Origin: an uncultured Rhodospirillales bacterium
GTDB taxonomy: Bacteria; Pseudomonadota; Alphaproteobacteria; Acetobacterales; Acetobacteraceae
Assembly: GCA_903924855.1 (NCBI GenBank)
Contig: CAIYCW010000101.1
Coordinates: 1-49,003 of the forward strand
Direction of reading: 5' to 3'
DNA: 49,003 nucleotides
The notes under the pieces were generated by a model. The model ran no database searches, had not been told where the DNA came from, and saw nothing but the letters and a program-made list of their open reading frames with translations. Shown here one piece after another: positions 41,014 through 49,003 of this stretch; position 1 is the stretch's first letter; each line of letters opens with the position of its first letter. A program made the position numbers and the translations under genes.

Positions 41014-42067
41014 CGCAGCCCTCATCCACGGCATCGCCGCCTATCGCAGGCATCCGACCCAGCGTGATCTCACCGATCCGCCCGCCATCTGGCAGGAGGG
41101 AGGGACAATGCTGCGCGACTATGGCGGCAGCGGCCCCACGCTGTTGCTCGTGCCAAGCCTGGTCAATCGCGCCACCATCCTTGATCTGGCCGAAGGGGCC
41201 TCCCTGGCCCGGGCACTGGCCGGGGCCGGGTTGCATGTCCTGTTGCTCGACTGGGGCTGGCCCGATGCGCAGGCCAGGCAGTTCGATCTGGCGGCGCTGA
41301 TCACCGGCCGGCTTGCACGGGCCATCGATGCCGCGGCCGGGCGCGGGCGGTTGATCCTGGCCGGCTATTGCATGGGCGGCACGCTGGCACTGGCCGCAAC
41401 CCTGCTCCAGCCAAGCAAGGTGGCGGCCTTGGCGCTGCTGGCGACACCGTGGGATTTCCATACCGGCCGGACCAGCGACGACATCGCGGCGATCCCCCGC
41501 CTGTTGGAGGCGCTGGAGCCGTTGATGCAGATCTGCGGCACGCTGCCGGTGGATGTGCTGCAGGCGCTGTTCAACCTCGGTGAGCCCCATGCGGTGGGTG
41601 ACAAATACCGCGCCTTCGGCACGTCCGATCAAACCGCAGCCCGGGCACGGCAGTTCGTGCTGATCGAGGATTGGTTGAATGACGGCGTGCCGCTGGCAGC
41701 CCCCATCGCGCGGGACTGTCTGCGGGACTGGTATGGCGCAAACCGGCCCGCGCGCGGGCTGTGGCAGATTGCGGACACCACAATCGACCCCGCGCGGATC
41801 AGCGTGCCCTGCCTTGCCGCCATCGCGTCCCGCGACCGGATCGTGCCGCCGGCGAGCTCGCTGAAACTGGCACATGCCCTGCCCAGCTGCGCCCTGCTGC
41901 GCGCCGATGCCGGGCATGTGGGCATGATCGCAGGCTCCCAGGCCCGGACGCTGCTGTGGCAGCCTTTGGCACGCTGGGCACTGGCCCAGCCCGTCTTTCG
42001 CAACCGAAGCAGAGCCTCTAAGCTGCGCCCCCAGGCGGGGCCAACCCGCAGGGAGAAGCCAGAATGA
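40772..42067 (+). CDS. phaC: poly(3-hydroxyalkanoate) synthase-like protein
   Basis: The enzyme polymerises hydroxyacyl-CoA into storage polyester. The 431-residue protein has the lipase-like box GYCMGG with catalytic Cys200, [12 protein letters not shown] and [10 protein letters not shown]. The later Asp is probably in [11 protein letters not shown] and His in [11 protein letters not shown]. It is shorter than class I synthases. ATG 40772 has a strong GGAGG six bases before it, inside the upstream small gene. A 15-bp tandem repeat (40802-40831) encodes [10 protein letters not shown]. phaA overlaps the stop (ATGA). Confidence 0.87.
   Translation: MLHPPHPSPSQPILPQPILPRRGPRPLTLHLALAGLRANADRTPDSAALQAALTQWAANPNGLAGLAGPAGFASLALQGPDAALIHGIAAYRRHPTQRDLTDPPAIWQEGGTMLRDYGGSGPTLLLVPSLVNRATILDLAEGASLARALAGAGLHVLLLDWGWPDAQARQFDLAALITGRLARAIDAAAGRGRLILAGYCMGGTLALAATLLQPSKVAALALLATPWDFHTGRTSDDIAAIPRLLEALEPLMQICGTLPVDVLQALFNLGEPHAVGDKYRAFGTSDQTAARARQFVLIEDWLNDGVPLAAPIARDCLRDWYGANRPARGLWQIADTTIDPARISVPCLAAIASRDRIVPPASSLKLAHALPSCALLRADAGHVGMIAGSQARTLLWQPLARWALAQPVFRNRSRASKLRPQAGPTRREKPE
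40802..40831 (+). repeat. 15-bp tandem repeat in the phaC start region
   Basis: CAGCCGATCCTGCCA is repeated exactly twice (40802-40816 and 40817-40831). It adds five residues in the phaC frame (QPILP) and five in the overlapping small frame without shifting either. Confidence 0.9.
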
Positions 42068-43236
42068 GCGATGTCGTCATAGTATCCGCCGCCCGCACAC
42101 CCGTGGGCAGCTTCAGCGGGGCGTTCGCGGGCGTGCCGGCCCATCTGCTCGGCAGTGCCGCCATCAAGGCCGCCATCAGCCGCGCCGGGATCGAGGCCGC
42201 CGAGGTCAACGAGGTGATCTTCGGCCAGGTGCTCACCGCAGGCCAGGGCCAGAACCCGGCCCGCCAGGCCGCGCGGGACGCCGGCATTCCCGACAGCGCC
42301 ACCGCCTTCGGCATCAACCAGGTCTGCGGCTCGGGCCTGCGCACCGTGGCGCTGGCCGCCCAGCAGATCCGCTCGGGCGAGAGCGACATCGTCATCGCCG
42401 GTGGTCAGGAGAGCATGAGCCTGTCGATGCATGCCGCCTATCTGCGCGCCGGCCAGAAGATGGGCGATCTCAACTTCATCGACACCATGATCCGTGACGG
42501 TCTGTGGGACGCCTTCTTTGGCTATCACATGGGCACCACCGCCGAGAACGTGGCCAAGGCCTATCAGATCACCCGCGACGAGCAGGATGCGTTTGCCCTC
42601 GCCTCGCAGCAGAAGGCCTCCGCAGCACAGAAGGCCGGCAAGTTTGCCGCTGAGATCACCCCCGTGACGGTCAAGACCCGCAAGGGCGACGTGGTGGTGG
42701 AGCATGACGAATATATCCGCCATGACAGCTCCGCAGAGAGCATGGCCAAGCTGCGCCCCGCCTTCGCCAAGGATGGCACGGTGACAGCCGGCAATGCCTC
42801 CGGCATCAACGATGGTGCGGCAGCCCTGGTGGTGATGTCCGCGGCCGAGGCGACCCGCCGTGGCCTCACGCCGCTGGCGCGCATCGCAAGCTTCGCCACC
42901 GCGGGCGTTGATCCGTCCGTGATGGGCACCGGGCCGATCCCCTCCAGCCGCAAGGCGCTGGCGCGGGCCGGCTGGACCGCCGATCAGCTGGATCTTGTGG
43001 AGGCCAACGAGGCGTTTGCCGCGCAGGCCTGCGCGGTGAACAAGGATATCGGCTGGGATACGGACAAGGTGAACGTCAATGGCGGCGCCATCGCCATCGG
43101 CCATCCGATCGGCGCTTCGGGCGCGCGCATCCTGGTGACGCTGCTGCACGAGATGGGGCGGCGCGATGCCAAGAAGGGCCTGGCCACGCTGTGCATCGGC
43201 GGCGGCATGGGCGTTGCCATGTGCATCGAGCGGTGA
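42064..43236 (+). CDS. phaA: acetyl-CoA C-acetyltransferase (beta-ketothiolase)
   Basis: This enzyme condenses two acetyl-CoA to acetoacetyl-CoA, the first PHB step. The 390-residue thiolase has acyl-accepting Cys88 ([10 protein letters not shown]), [13 protein letters not shown], the His motif [16 protein letters not shown] and the second Cys in [16 protein letters not shown] just before the ATG supports the start. It follows phaC by ATGA overlap, so the pair makes a PHA operon; phaB is not in the window. Confidence 0.95.
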   Translation: MSDVVIVSAARTPVGSFSGAFAGVPAHLLGSAAIKAAISRAGIEAAEVNEVIFGQVLTAGQGQNPARQAARDAGIPDSATAFGINQVCGSGLRTVALAAQQIRSGESDIVIAGGQESMSLSMHAAYLRAGQKMGDLNFIDTMIRDGLWDAFFGYHMGTTAENVAKAYQITRDEQDAFALASQQKASAAQKAGKFAAEITPVTVKTRKGDVVVEHDEYIRHDSSAESMAKLRPAFAKDGTVTAGNASGINDGAAALVVMSAAEATRRGLTPLARIASFATAGVDPSVMGTGPIPSSRKALARAGWTADQLDLVEANEAFAAQACAVNKDIGWDTDKVNVNGGAIAIGHPIGASGARILVTLLHEMGRRDAKKGLATLCIGGGMGVAMCIER

Positions 43237-43751
43237 TGCCGAAACCGGGCGGGGCGGTTGCGCTCCGCCCGATCCGCCCGGGCGATCTCGGCTGGATCAT
43301 CGGCCGCCACGGCGCGATCTACGCGCAGGAATACGGCTTCGATATCAGCTTTGAGATCCTGGTGGCCGAGTCACTTGCCGGCCTGATGCGCAAATTCGAC
43401 CCCGCGCGGGACGCAGGTTGGATCGCCGAGATCGACGGTGTGGCCGTGGGCTCGGTGATGCTGGTGCATGACGCGGACAACACCGCCAAGCTGCGCTTTC
43501 TGATCCTTGATGCTGGGGCGCGCGGCCGCGGCGTTGGCCGCCTTCTGGTCGAAACCGCGCTGCGGTTTGCCCGGCAGACCGGCTATGCGCGCATCTCGCT
43601 GTGGACGATGGAGATGCTGTCAGCGGCACGGGCGATCTACGCCGCGTTGGGATTTCAGCTGATCTCCAGCACGTCCGGGCATAATTTCGGCGTGGACACG
43701 GTGGATGAGGTCTGGGCGATCGACCTCACCCAGGACCCGGCCGCGCCATGA
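43236..43751 (+). CDS. GNAT-family acetyltransferase
   Basis: The 171-residue protein has the GNAT core: LRPIRPGDLGWIIGRHG at the N-terminus, VAVGSVMLVHD, LRFLILDAGARGRGVGRLLVE with the R-G-x-G-x-G acetyl-CoA turn, and SAARAIYAALGFQLIS. GDLGWIIGRHGAIYAQEYGFD resembles the acetyltransferase half of MarR-GNAT fusion proteins, but no MarR part is present. Its ATG overlaps the phaA stop by one base (TGATG). Substrate unknown. Confidence 0.87.
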   Translation: MPKPGGAVALRPIRPGDLGWIIGRHGAIYAQEYGFDISFEILVAESLAGLMRKFDPARDAGWIAEIDGVAVGSVMLVHDADNTAKLRFLILDAGARGRGVGRLLVETALRFARQTGYARISLWTMEMLSAARAIYAALGFQLISSTSGHNFGVDTVDEVWAIDLTQDPAAP

Positions 43752-44431
43752 CCACACGCGCGCAGTTCGTCCAGGGGTTTCTCGATTTCTACAACGCCCC
43801 GCGCTATCTGGAGGTGGGCGTCAACCGGGGTGCCACCTTCCACGCACTGCGTGCGGCGCAGAAGGTGGCGGTGGATCCGCATTTCCTGTTCGGGGCGGCA
43901 AAGCATCAACCTGGCTGCAGCTATCACGAGGTGCCAAGCGATGCCTATTTCGCAGCGCTTGACCGCACCGCCCCACCGTTTGACGTGATCTATCTCGACG
44001 GGCTGCACAGTTTCGAACAGACGCTGCGCGACCTGATGTCCGCCATCCTGCATCTGCAACCGCTTGGGGTGATCGTGATCGATGACGTCATCCCGTCCGG
44101 CTATCTTGCCTCGCTGCCGGATGTGGCGCTGTTCGAACGCGCCTGGCATGCGGCCGGCGCCACCGGAGACATCTCCTGGATGGGTGACGTGTTCCGGCTG
44201 GTGTTCTTCATCGAAAGCTTTTTGCCGGATTTCGCCTATGCCACGCTTGCCGACAATCACGGCCAGTTGGCGATGTGGCGAGGCCGCAGGCGGGCGCCGT
44301 TCACCCTGGACCGCCGGGTGGAGGACATCACCAGGCTGCAATATCACGACGTGCTGCTGCAACGCAGCGCGTTCAATCTGATGGGTCAGGCGGCGATCGT
44401 GGCGCAGGCGCACAGCGATCTGTTCGGCTGA
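43748..44431 (+). CDS. class-I SAM-dependent methyltransferase
   Basis: The 227-residue protein has a shortened Rossmann core: YLEVGVNRGATFHALRA as the SAM loop, VAVDPHFLF with the acidic ribose-binding residue, FDVIYLDGLHSFEQTLRDL and GVIVIDDVIPSG. This pattern matches the Methyltransf_24-like group often near glycan genes. Its start overlaps the previous stop (ATGA). It is the last gene of the plus-strand run and meets the minus-strand glycosyltransferase with an 8-base gap. Confidence 0.85.
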   Translation: MTTRAQFVQGFLDFYNAPRYLEVGVNRGATFHALRAAQKVAVDPHFLFGAAKHQPGCSYHEVPSDAYFAALDRTAPPFDVIYLDGLHSFEQTLRDLMSAILHLQPLGVIVIDDVIPSGYLASLPDVALFERAWHAAGATGDISWMGDVFRLVFFIESFLPDFAYATLADNHGQLAMWRGRRRAPFTLDRRVEDITRLQYHDVLLQRSAFNLMGQAAIVAQAHSDLFG

Positions 44432-44439
44432 AACGCGAC

Positions 44440-45594
44440 TCAGCCGGGCGCAGCCTGCGCTGCAAAATCGGCCACGAAGGCCTCAACCGCATCCTCGCGC
44501 ACCGACATCACCCGGACGCCAGCCTCATTGTCGGCATCGCTGTCCGGCAGCAGATAGGCCTGGTTGTGTTGGCCAAGAGCTGCGATGCGCGGTTGGATCG
44601 AATTGGGCATGCCGACCTGCCCCACCCAGGTGCCCGGCCGCGCGAAGATGGTGTTGTGCATGCCGGAGCCCGCCACCCCCAGCACAAGCTCCGCCTGGGC
44701 GAACAGGGCGATCTGGGTGGCAAGCGGCATGGTCTCGGGCGACACGCAGACAATGCCTGCGCGTTCGGCCGCCGCCTCGAAGACATCCTCCTGCAGGAAT
44801 TGCCGGGCGACCGAGCGTGTGCCGCCAGAGAGCCCCCGCCTGGAGACGCAGAAGCGGCGGGGGAGCTCGGGGATCAGTGCAGGGATGAAGCGCTGATAGA
44901 AACTGCCCAGCCAGGGGTGCAGGAAGTAGTTGTTGTGCGCGAAACTCGGCACATAGGCCTCGCGGCACAGCACGGATTGCCGGGCGACGCTGTAGGGAAA
45001 CACCCGCTCGCGCCCGATGCCACAGAAATGCCGGATCATGCCATATACGAAGCCGGGCGTGTCATCCGGCAACGGAATAACGCAGCGATCCGCCTCGCGC
45101 TTCAACGTTTCCAGCGCGATGGCAAGACGGGGCAGGAAGTCGAGCAGCCAGTGGCCCCAGATCGGATAGCCAGGACCCGCCACGATCAGGGCCGGCGGGT
45201 CCAGCACCACGCGCTCGCTGCGCAGCATCAGCCGCTCCGGCGTCAGGCGCTCCGCCCCGGCGAAGCGGCGCGCGACGCGGCCTGGCTCGGAGCCATCCGA
45301 GATCATGCGATCATCGTGGAACAGATAGAGCGAGCCTGAGACGATCACCCGCTCCAGGTGGCTCACGCCAAGCTCGGCCACCACATCGCGCTGATTGTTG
45401 ACATGGGAGAACCACGGCCCGTTCTCCCCCTCATTGCCGAGATAGATCGGCATCGGCGGCGGCGACAGGGCAGACGGTATGAGCCCCGCGAACTCCCCCA
45501 CGCGCGGCGGCAGCCCGGGGGCGGCGCGGCCGGTGATCAGCTCGGACAGCGCCACCTCCGGCGGCAGCGTCAGATCGTCTGGCGAGGGTGTCAT
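44440..45594 (-). CDS. glycosyltransferase family 61 protein
   Basis: The 384-residue protein resembles GT61/DUF563 sugar transferases. It has IVAGPGYPIWGHWLLDFLPRL (family N-H-W-L-D region), CREAYVPSFAHNNYFLHP, RRFCVSRRGLSGGTRSV and the final LVLGVAGSGMHNTIFARPGTWV. The preferred start is ATG 45594, which overlaps the stop of the upstream gene by ATGA. An in-frame upstream extension is the neighbour's coding region and is rejected. No membrane helix is seen, so it is cytosolic or peripheral. Confidence 0.85.
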   Translation of the reverse strand: MTPSPDDLTLPPEVALSELITGRAAPGLPPRVGEFAGLIPSALSPPPMPIYLGNEGENGPWFSHVNNQRDVVAELGVSHLERVIVSGSLYLFHDDRMISDGSEPGRVARRFAGAERLTPERLMLRSERVVLDPPALIVAGPGYPIWGHWLLDFLPRLAIALETLKREADRCVIPLPDDTPGFVYGMIRHFCGIGRERVFPYSVARQSVLCREAYVPSFAHNNYFLHPWLGSFYQRFIPALIPELPRRFCVSRRGLSGGTRSVARQFLQEDVFEAAAERAGIVCVSPETMPLATQIALFAQAELVLGVAGSGMHNTIFARPGTWVGQVGMPNSIQPRIAALGQHNQAYLLPDSDADNEAGVRVMSVREDAVEAFVADFAAQAAPG

Positions 45595-46739
45595 GACGAG
45601 GCCTGCCGCTCGAACAGACGCCAGTCGCGCTGATCCGCGCGATAGGGCATGGGCAGGCTGCCCACCACCTGACCGAAATCGCTTTCCGGGCGGATGCAGA
45701 AACGCGGCAGGCGGGCATCGCCCGCGAAGCTGCGGTGATAGAGCCGTACCAGGGCGCGGGTGAGCACGCCGGGTCCGGTCTTCTGCCAGATACTGTCCTC
45801 CGCATGGGCGTAGCAATTGTGCAGCAGCACGCGCAGCGCCTCCTCGATCACCTTGGAGCCCGCCACGGCACCGAACAGCGCATTCTCCACCGGGCCGGTG
45901 GCCGACAGGAAGAAGATCGCCTCGGTGCCGAGCGCCATGTCACGCAGGCGCTGTGGCGAGATCAGCGCCTCATCGGTGTCCAGATAGTAGCCCCCGAAAT
46001 GATGCACGAGGTGATAGCGCAGAAAATCGCTCTCCTCGGCCGGATGGCGCAATCCTTCGAACAGCAGGCGGCAGTCGCGGCCGTAATGGCGGTCGAGAAA
46101 CGCCACACCCATCTCGCGCGAATAGAGCACCACCTCCAGGCCGGACTGGCTGCTGTGCCGCGCCACGTTGGTGTGCACCTCCTCCGGTGGATTGCGGTCC
46201 CAATAGAAGAACAGCCGCTGCGGGATCAGCTCCTCGGTGGAGAGCGGATACATCTGCTGTGCCATGTAGTGCGTGGCCGCGACCCGCAGATAAAGCCAAT
46301 CCAGCTCCGATCCGGACATCGAAGCCTCAAAGCAATGACCCATGACGGCCAAGGCCTGTGCAGGATCGGCAAGGCCCTTGGCGACCGTGAGTTCCAGCCC
46401 TTTCAAATACCGCAGAAAATCCGGCTCAAGCCGGCCCAGCCTGTCCTGATCATCCGGAGACATCGGCACACCGCCGCGCAGCTGGCTTGCCAGCTTGGCC
46501 AACAGAAAATGCGCGGAGTCCGGCACCTGGGCCACACAGGCGGCAAACAGCACGGAGGCCGCGGCAAAATGCCGGCCGCCGCGCAACATCTCGCCGATCG
46601 AGACCAGAGCCGCCGGCGTGCGCTCCGGCAGGGCGCGCAGACGTTCCAGCACACCCGGCATGGCGGAGGCCGCCAGCTCCAGTGGATCGGGCAGGCTCAC
46701 CGCGGAACGGTTCGGGTTGATGTGCGGATTGTCACTCAC
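45591..46739 (-). CDS. glycosyltransferase with DXD sugar-binding region
   Basis: The 382-residue protein has a helical N-terminal half (to ~165) and a C-terminal sugar-transferase domain of the Gly_transf_sug/OCH1-like type. Key elements are IPQRLFFYWDRNPPEEV, SDFLRYHLVHHFGGYYLDTDEALI containing the DxD, and TGPGVLTRAL. The GTG start at 46739 has GGAGGG six bases upstream. It is coupled to the GT61 gene and probably builds the same surface glycan. Confidence 0.85.
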   Translation of the reverse strand: MSDNPHINPNRSAVSLPDPLELAASAMPGVLERLRALPERTPAALVSIGEMLRGGRHFAAASVLFAACVAQVPDSAHFLLAKLASQLRGGVPMSPDDQDRLGRLEPDFLRYLKGLELTVAKGLADPAQALAVMGHCFEASMSGSELDWLYLRVAATHYMAQQMYPLSTEELIPQRLFFYWDRNPPEEVHTNVARHSSQSGLEVVLYSREMGVAFLDRHYGRDCRLLFEGLRHPAEESDFLRYHLVHHFGGYYLDTDEALISPQRLRDMALGTEAIFFLSATGPVENALFGAVAGSKVIEEALRVLLHNCYAHAEDSIWQKTGPGVLTRALVRLYHRSFAGDARLPRFCIRPESDFGQVVGSLPMPYRADQRDWRLFERQASS

Positions 46740-46846
46740 ACAAGGCCCTCCGGCGGACGGCGAAGCGGTGCCGCATCAGGCCCGGCTTTGCCCGCCCGTG
46801 CACGCGGCCCAGGACATGAGCTGCGAGCACGGGCGGGCAAGGGCGA

Positions 46847-48256
46847 TCAGCGGCCGGTCAGGATGCGTTCCACCAGCTGCTTCACCGTGGGGATGAAGTT
46901 GTTGCCGTAGAACGGGTCCGCGCCGAAGCGATAGGCGTTGTGGCCGGAGAACATCAGGTTGTTCTCCAACGCGTCCGCATCCGTGGTGTGGCTGACATCC
47001 TGCAGCGTGCGCTGGATGCAGAAGCTGCGCGGATCGGCCTTCTTGCCGTTGGTGAAGTCCGGCTCATGCTGCGACCAGTTGGAGAAGCGGCACTGGCTGA
47101 GGCAGCCCATGCAGCCAACCTGATCGGCGATGATCATCTGCGCGCGTTCAGGTGTCACGAAGATCAGCGTGCTGTCTGGCGTGCGCATCGCCTCGGTGAA
47201 GCCCTGCGCCTCCCAGCCACGGACAAGTTCCAGATCGGATGGGGTGAGATACACCACGCGCTTGCGCGGACCCACGCCGTATTCGGCGACATGCTCGCCC
47301 ACCGCCTCGGTGGAGAAAGCCACCTGACGCTCCGAGCGGCCGCGCAGCTCCTGGATGAAGGCGTTATTCACGGCGGACGAATAGAAACCGGTGGGGCTGA
47401 ACCGGTTGAGGAACACATCGCCCTTCTTCAGCGTCATCAGGCGCTGCTTCCAGGCGTCGCTGATCGGACTTTCCTTGGTGAGCAGCGGGCGGGTGCCGAA
47501 CTGGAAGGCGATCGGGCCCAGCTCCGGGTTGTCGATCCAGTGCTCCCATTCCTCCAGCCACCACACCCCGCCGGCCATGATGATCGGCGTGTCGCCGAGG
47601 CCGAAGGTGCGCAGCGTCTGGCGCAGGGCCAGCACACGCGGATACGGGTCTTCCGGCTTGGTCGGGTCCTCGCCGTTGGACAGGCCATTGTGGCCACCGG
47701 CCAGCCAGGGGTCCTCATACACAACGCCGCCGAGCAGGTGGGACGCCTTGTGATAGGCGCGCTTCCACAGCGCCGAGAAGGCGCGCGCGGAGGAGACGAT
47801 CGGGTAGTAATGGACGTTGAATTTCTGGGCGATGTCGGACAGCCGATACGGCATGCCAGCACCGCAGGTGATGCCGTGGATGAGCCCTTTGGCACCTTCC
47901 AGCACGCCGGTGATCACGCGCTCGGCGCCGCCCATCTCCCACAGGATGTTGGCGTGGATGCGACCCTTGCCACCGCTGATCTCGTGCGCGCGGCGCGCCT
48001 GGGCGATGCCGCCCTTGATGCCGAACGCCACCAGCTCCTCATGGCGCTCCCGGCGGGTGCGGCCCGTATAGCCCTGGTGCACGATGCGGTCGTTCTCGTC
48101 GTAGAAATCGGCGTTCACCGCACTCATGGTGCCAGCTCCACCGGCCGCTGCCCAATGGCCGGCCGTGACACCCGTCGAAATAGCCACACCCTTGCCGCCC
48201 TCGACCAGGGGCAGCACGTCCACTCCACCCATGCGGATCGCGTTGATCGGCTTCAT
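46847..48256 (-). CDS. nitronate monooxygenase-like FMN protein
   Basis: The 469-residue TIM-barrel flavoprotein belongs to the 2-nitropropane dioxygenase/NMO superfamily. It shows VAISTGVTAGHWAAAGGAGTMSAVNA, GAKGLIHGITCGAGMP, PIIMAGGVWWLEEWEHW and FQFGTRPLLTKESP, which hold the FMN and phosphate loops. A late cluster GCMGCLSQCRF plus SFCIQRT gives four cysteines that could bind a metal or Fe-S centre. ATG 48256 is preferred; ATG 48265 lies three codons upstream. Function on nitronates is inferred from the family. Confidence 0.85.
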   Translation of the reverse strand: MKPINAIRMGGVDVLPLVEGGKGVAISTGVTAGHWAAAGGAGTMSAVNADFYDENDRIVHQGYTGRTRRERHEELVAFGIKGGIAQARRAHEISGGKGRIHANILWEMGGAERVITGVLEGAKGLIHGITCGAGMPYRLSDIAQKFNVHYYPIVSSARAFSALWKRAYHKASHLLGGVVYEDPWLAGGHNGLSNGEDPTKPEDPYPRVLALRQTLRTFGLGDTPIIMAGGVWWLEEWEHWIDNPELGPIAFQFGTRPLLTKESPISDAWKQRLMTLKKGDVFLNRFSPTGFYSSAVNNAFIQELRGRSERQVAFSTEAVGEHVAEYGVGPRKRVVYLTPSDLELVRGWEAQGFTEAMRTPDSTLIFVTPERAQMIIADQVGCMGCLSQCRFSNWSQHEPDFTNGKKADPRSFCIQRTLQDVSHTTDADALENNLMFSGHNAYRFGADPFYGNNFIPTVKQLVERILTGR

Positions 48257-48384
48257 GCCAGGCATCCTCGTTGCGTGCCGCTCCCCCAGCCCACCATCCG
48301 ACGGCACCGACCGGACAGCTTTAACCTTCAAAATGTTGCGCCGCCCGGGCGAAGGCAAGAGTGTTTTGCATCACACATGGCAGC

Positions 48385-48414
48385 CCCCGCACCCGGCTGC
48401 TGCCAGGTGCGGGG
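48385..48414 (-). terminator. hairpin downstream of pnp
   Basis: CCCCGCACC (48385-48393) pairs with GGTGCGGGG (48406-48414), a 9-bp GC stem with a 12-base loop, located about ten bases after the pnp stop on the minus strand. No T-run follows, so it may be a 3'-end stabiliser or rho-assisted stop rather than a true intrinsic terminator. Confidence 0.5.
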
Positions 48415-48423
48415 TTTGGTCAC

Positions 48424-49003
48424 TCAGTTGGCCGCTTCGCCGCGGTCACGCCCGCCGGACGGCTTGGCGCCGACCTGGTCGGTGATGTCCGCGCCGGTGG
48501 CCTGATCGACCACGCGCATGGACAGCTTCACCTTGCCGCGGTCGTCGAAGCCGATGACCTTGACCTTCACCACATCGCCCTGGGCGACCACATCGGTCGT
48601 CTTGTTGACGCGGCCCTGCTGCAGCTCGGAGATGTGCACCAGGCCGTCGCGCGAGCCGAGGAAGTTGACGAAGGCGCCGAATTCGGCGGTCTTCACCACC
48701 TTGCCGGTGTAGATCACGCCGATCTCGGGCTCGGCCACGATGCCCTTGATCCAGGCGATGGCGGCCTGGGCCTTGGCGTCGTCGCTGGCTGCGATCTTGA
48801 CGGTGCCGTCATCCTCGATGTCGATCTTGGCGCCGGTGTTCTCCACGATCTCGCGGATCACCTTGCCGCCGGTGCCGATGATGTCGCGGATCTTTTCCTT
48901 CGGCACGTTGATCACGGTGATCTTCGGAGCCGTTGCCGCCACGTCCGAACGGCCGGAGGTCAGCGCCTTGGACATTTCGCCCAATATGTGCAGACGTCCA
49001 CCC
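48424..49003 (-). CDS. pnp: polyribonucleotide nucleotidyltransferase, C-terminal part
   Basis: PNPase degrades RNA 3' to 5' with phosphate. Only the last ~190 codons are in the window; the frame stays open to base 49003. The visible part begins [13 protein letters not shown], the end of the second RNase PH core. Then come a KH domain with [15 protein letters not shown] (GxxG loop) and an S1 domain with [18 protein letters not shown] and GLVHISEL, ending in a short charged tail. The 5' end lies beyond the window. Confidence 0.96.
   Translation of the reverse strand, partial: GGRLHILGEMSKALTSGRSDVAATAPKITVINVPKEKIRDIIGTGGKVIREIVENTGAKIDIEDDGTVKIAASDDAKAQAAIAWIKGIVAEPEIGVIYTGKVVKTAEFGAFVNFLGSRDGLVHISELQQGRVNKTTDVVAQGDVVKVKVIGFDDRGKVKLSMRVVDQATGADITDQVGAKPSGGRDRGEAAN

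Noticed and set aside
40610..41917. Minus-strand frame opposite phaC
   Set aside because: No recognisable motif and antisense composition, whereas phaC has its catalytic box and a ribosome site.
1..49003. tRNA or rRNA genes
   Set aside because: No cloverleaf with a T-arm GTTCGA-type core and no rRNA-like stretch was seen in the intergenic gaps.

Overview
The window is about 49 kb of high-GC DNA with densely packed, often 1-4 bp overlapping genes. Gene content and order (rpsA-ihfB-lapA-pyrF-trpF, trpBA-accD-folC, tsaE-murU-addB-addA-trxA, phaR/phaC/phaA, and a pnp tail) point to an alphaproteobacterium. The palindromic repeats and the short PHA synthase make the family Acetobacteraceae my best guess. 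That placement is inferred from synteny and sequence style; no marker in the window fixes a genus.

Layout. 1-5280 (+): a 337-base leader, rpsA with a strong terminator, ihfB, lapA, pyrF, an A/T-rich double-hairpin repeat, trpF and a DMT-family exporter. 5281-7637: an accessory insertion in the tryptophan cluster with an AT-rich unknown gene, a diverged 3' fragment of the exporter gene, a small lipoprotein, and a ribbon-helix-helix/PIN toxin-antitoxin pair with a palindromic operator. 7847-12823 (+): trpB-trpA, a five-hairpin palindrome cluster, accD-folC, a second long inverted repeat and a GNAT acetyltransferase. 12893-16479 (-): prephenate dehydratase, a frameshifted acyltransferase-3 gene and an AMP-dependent ligase. 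16609-19410 (+): a hexapeptide acetyltransferase of the phosphonate-associated type, an arsenic operon (arsR-aqpS-arsC) whose arsR looks leaderless, and a secreted fasciclin protein.

19426-23220 (-) encodes a 1264-residue protein with five N-terminal repeats, a WbsX/GH99-like module, a GT4-type module and a GT2 module, probably for surface polysaccharide. A 37-residue lipoprotein and a small membrane protein follow on the plus strand. 24123-27906 (-): a class-I glutamine amidotransferase-like hydrolase, a LolA-like carrier, an MFS transporter and a thioredoxin-reductase-like ferredoxin-NADP reductase. 28022-37703 (+): tsaE, a MurU-like nucleotidyltransferase, addB, addA, trxA, then the iron exporter mbfA with a cytochrome b561. 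37815-40514 (-): an M19 dipeptidase, a MetX-like hydrolase and the PHA regulator phaR. 40600-44431 (+): a small unknown gene overlapping phaC, then phaC, phaA, a GNAT enzyme and a methyltransferase, tightly coupled. 44440-49003 (-): two glycosyltransferases, a nitronate monooxygenase-like flavoprotein and the 3' end of pnp.

Themes: tryptophan, phenylalanine, pyrimidine, folate and fatty-acid synthesis; recombination repair by AddAB; PHA storage; arsenic and iron efflux; and cell-surface glycans split over two loci. No rRNA, tRNA, CRISPR array, transposase or intact prophage was recognised. The most unusual parts are the trpF/trpB insertion with its duplicated exporter tail, the long palindromes, the apparent loss of amgK beside murU, the phaC overlap and the leaderless arsR.
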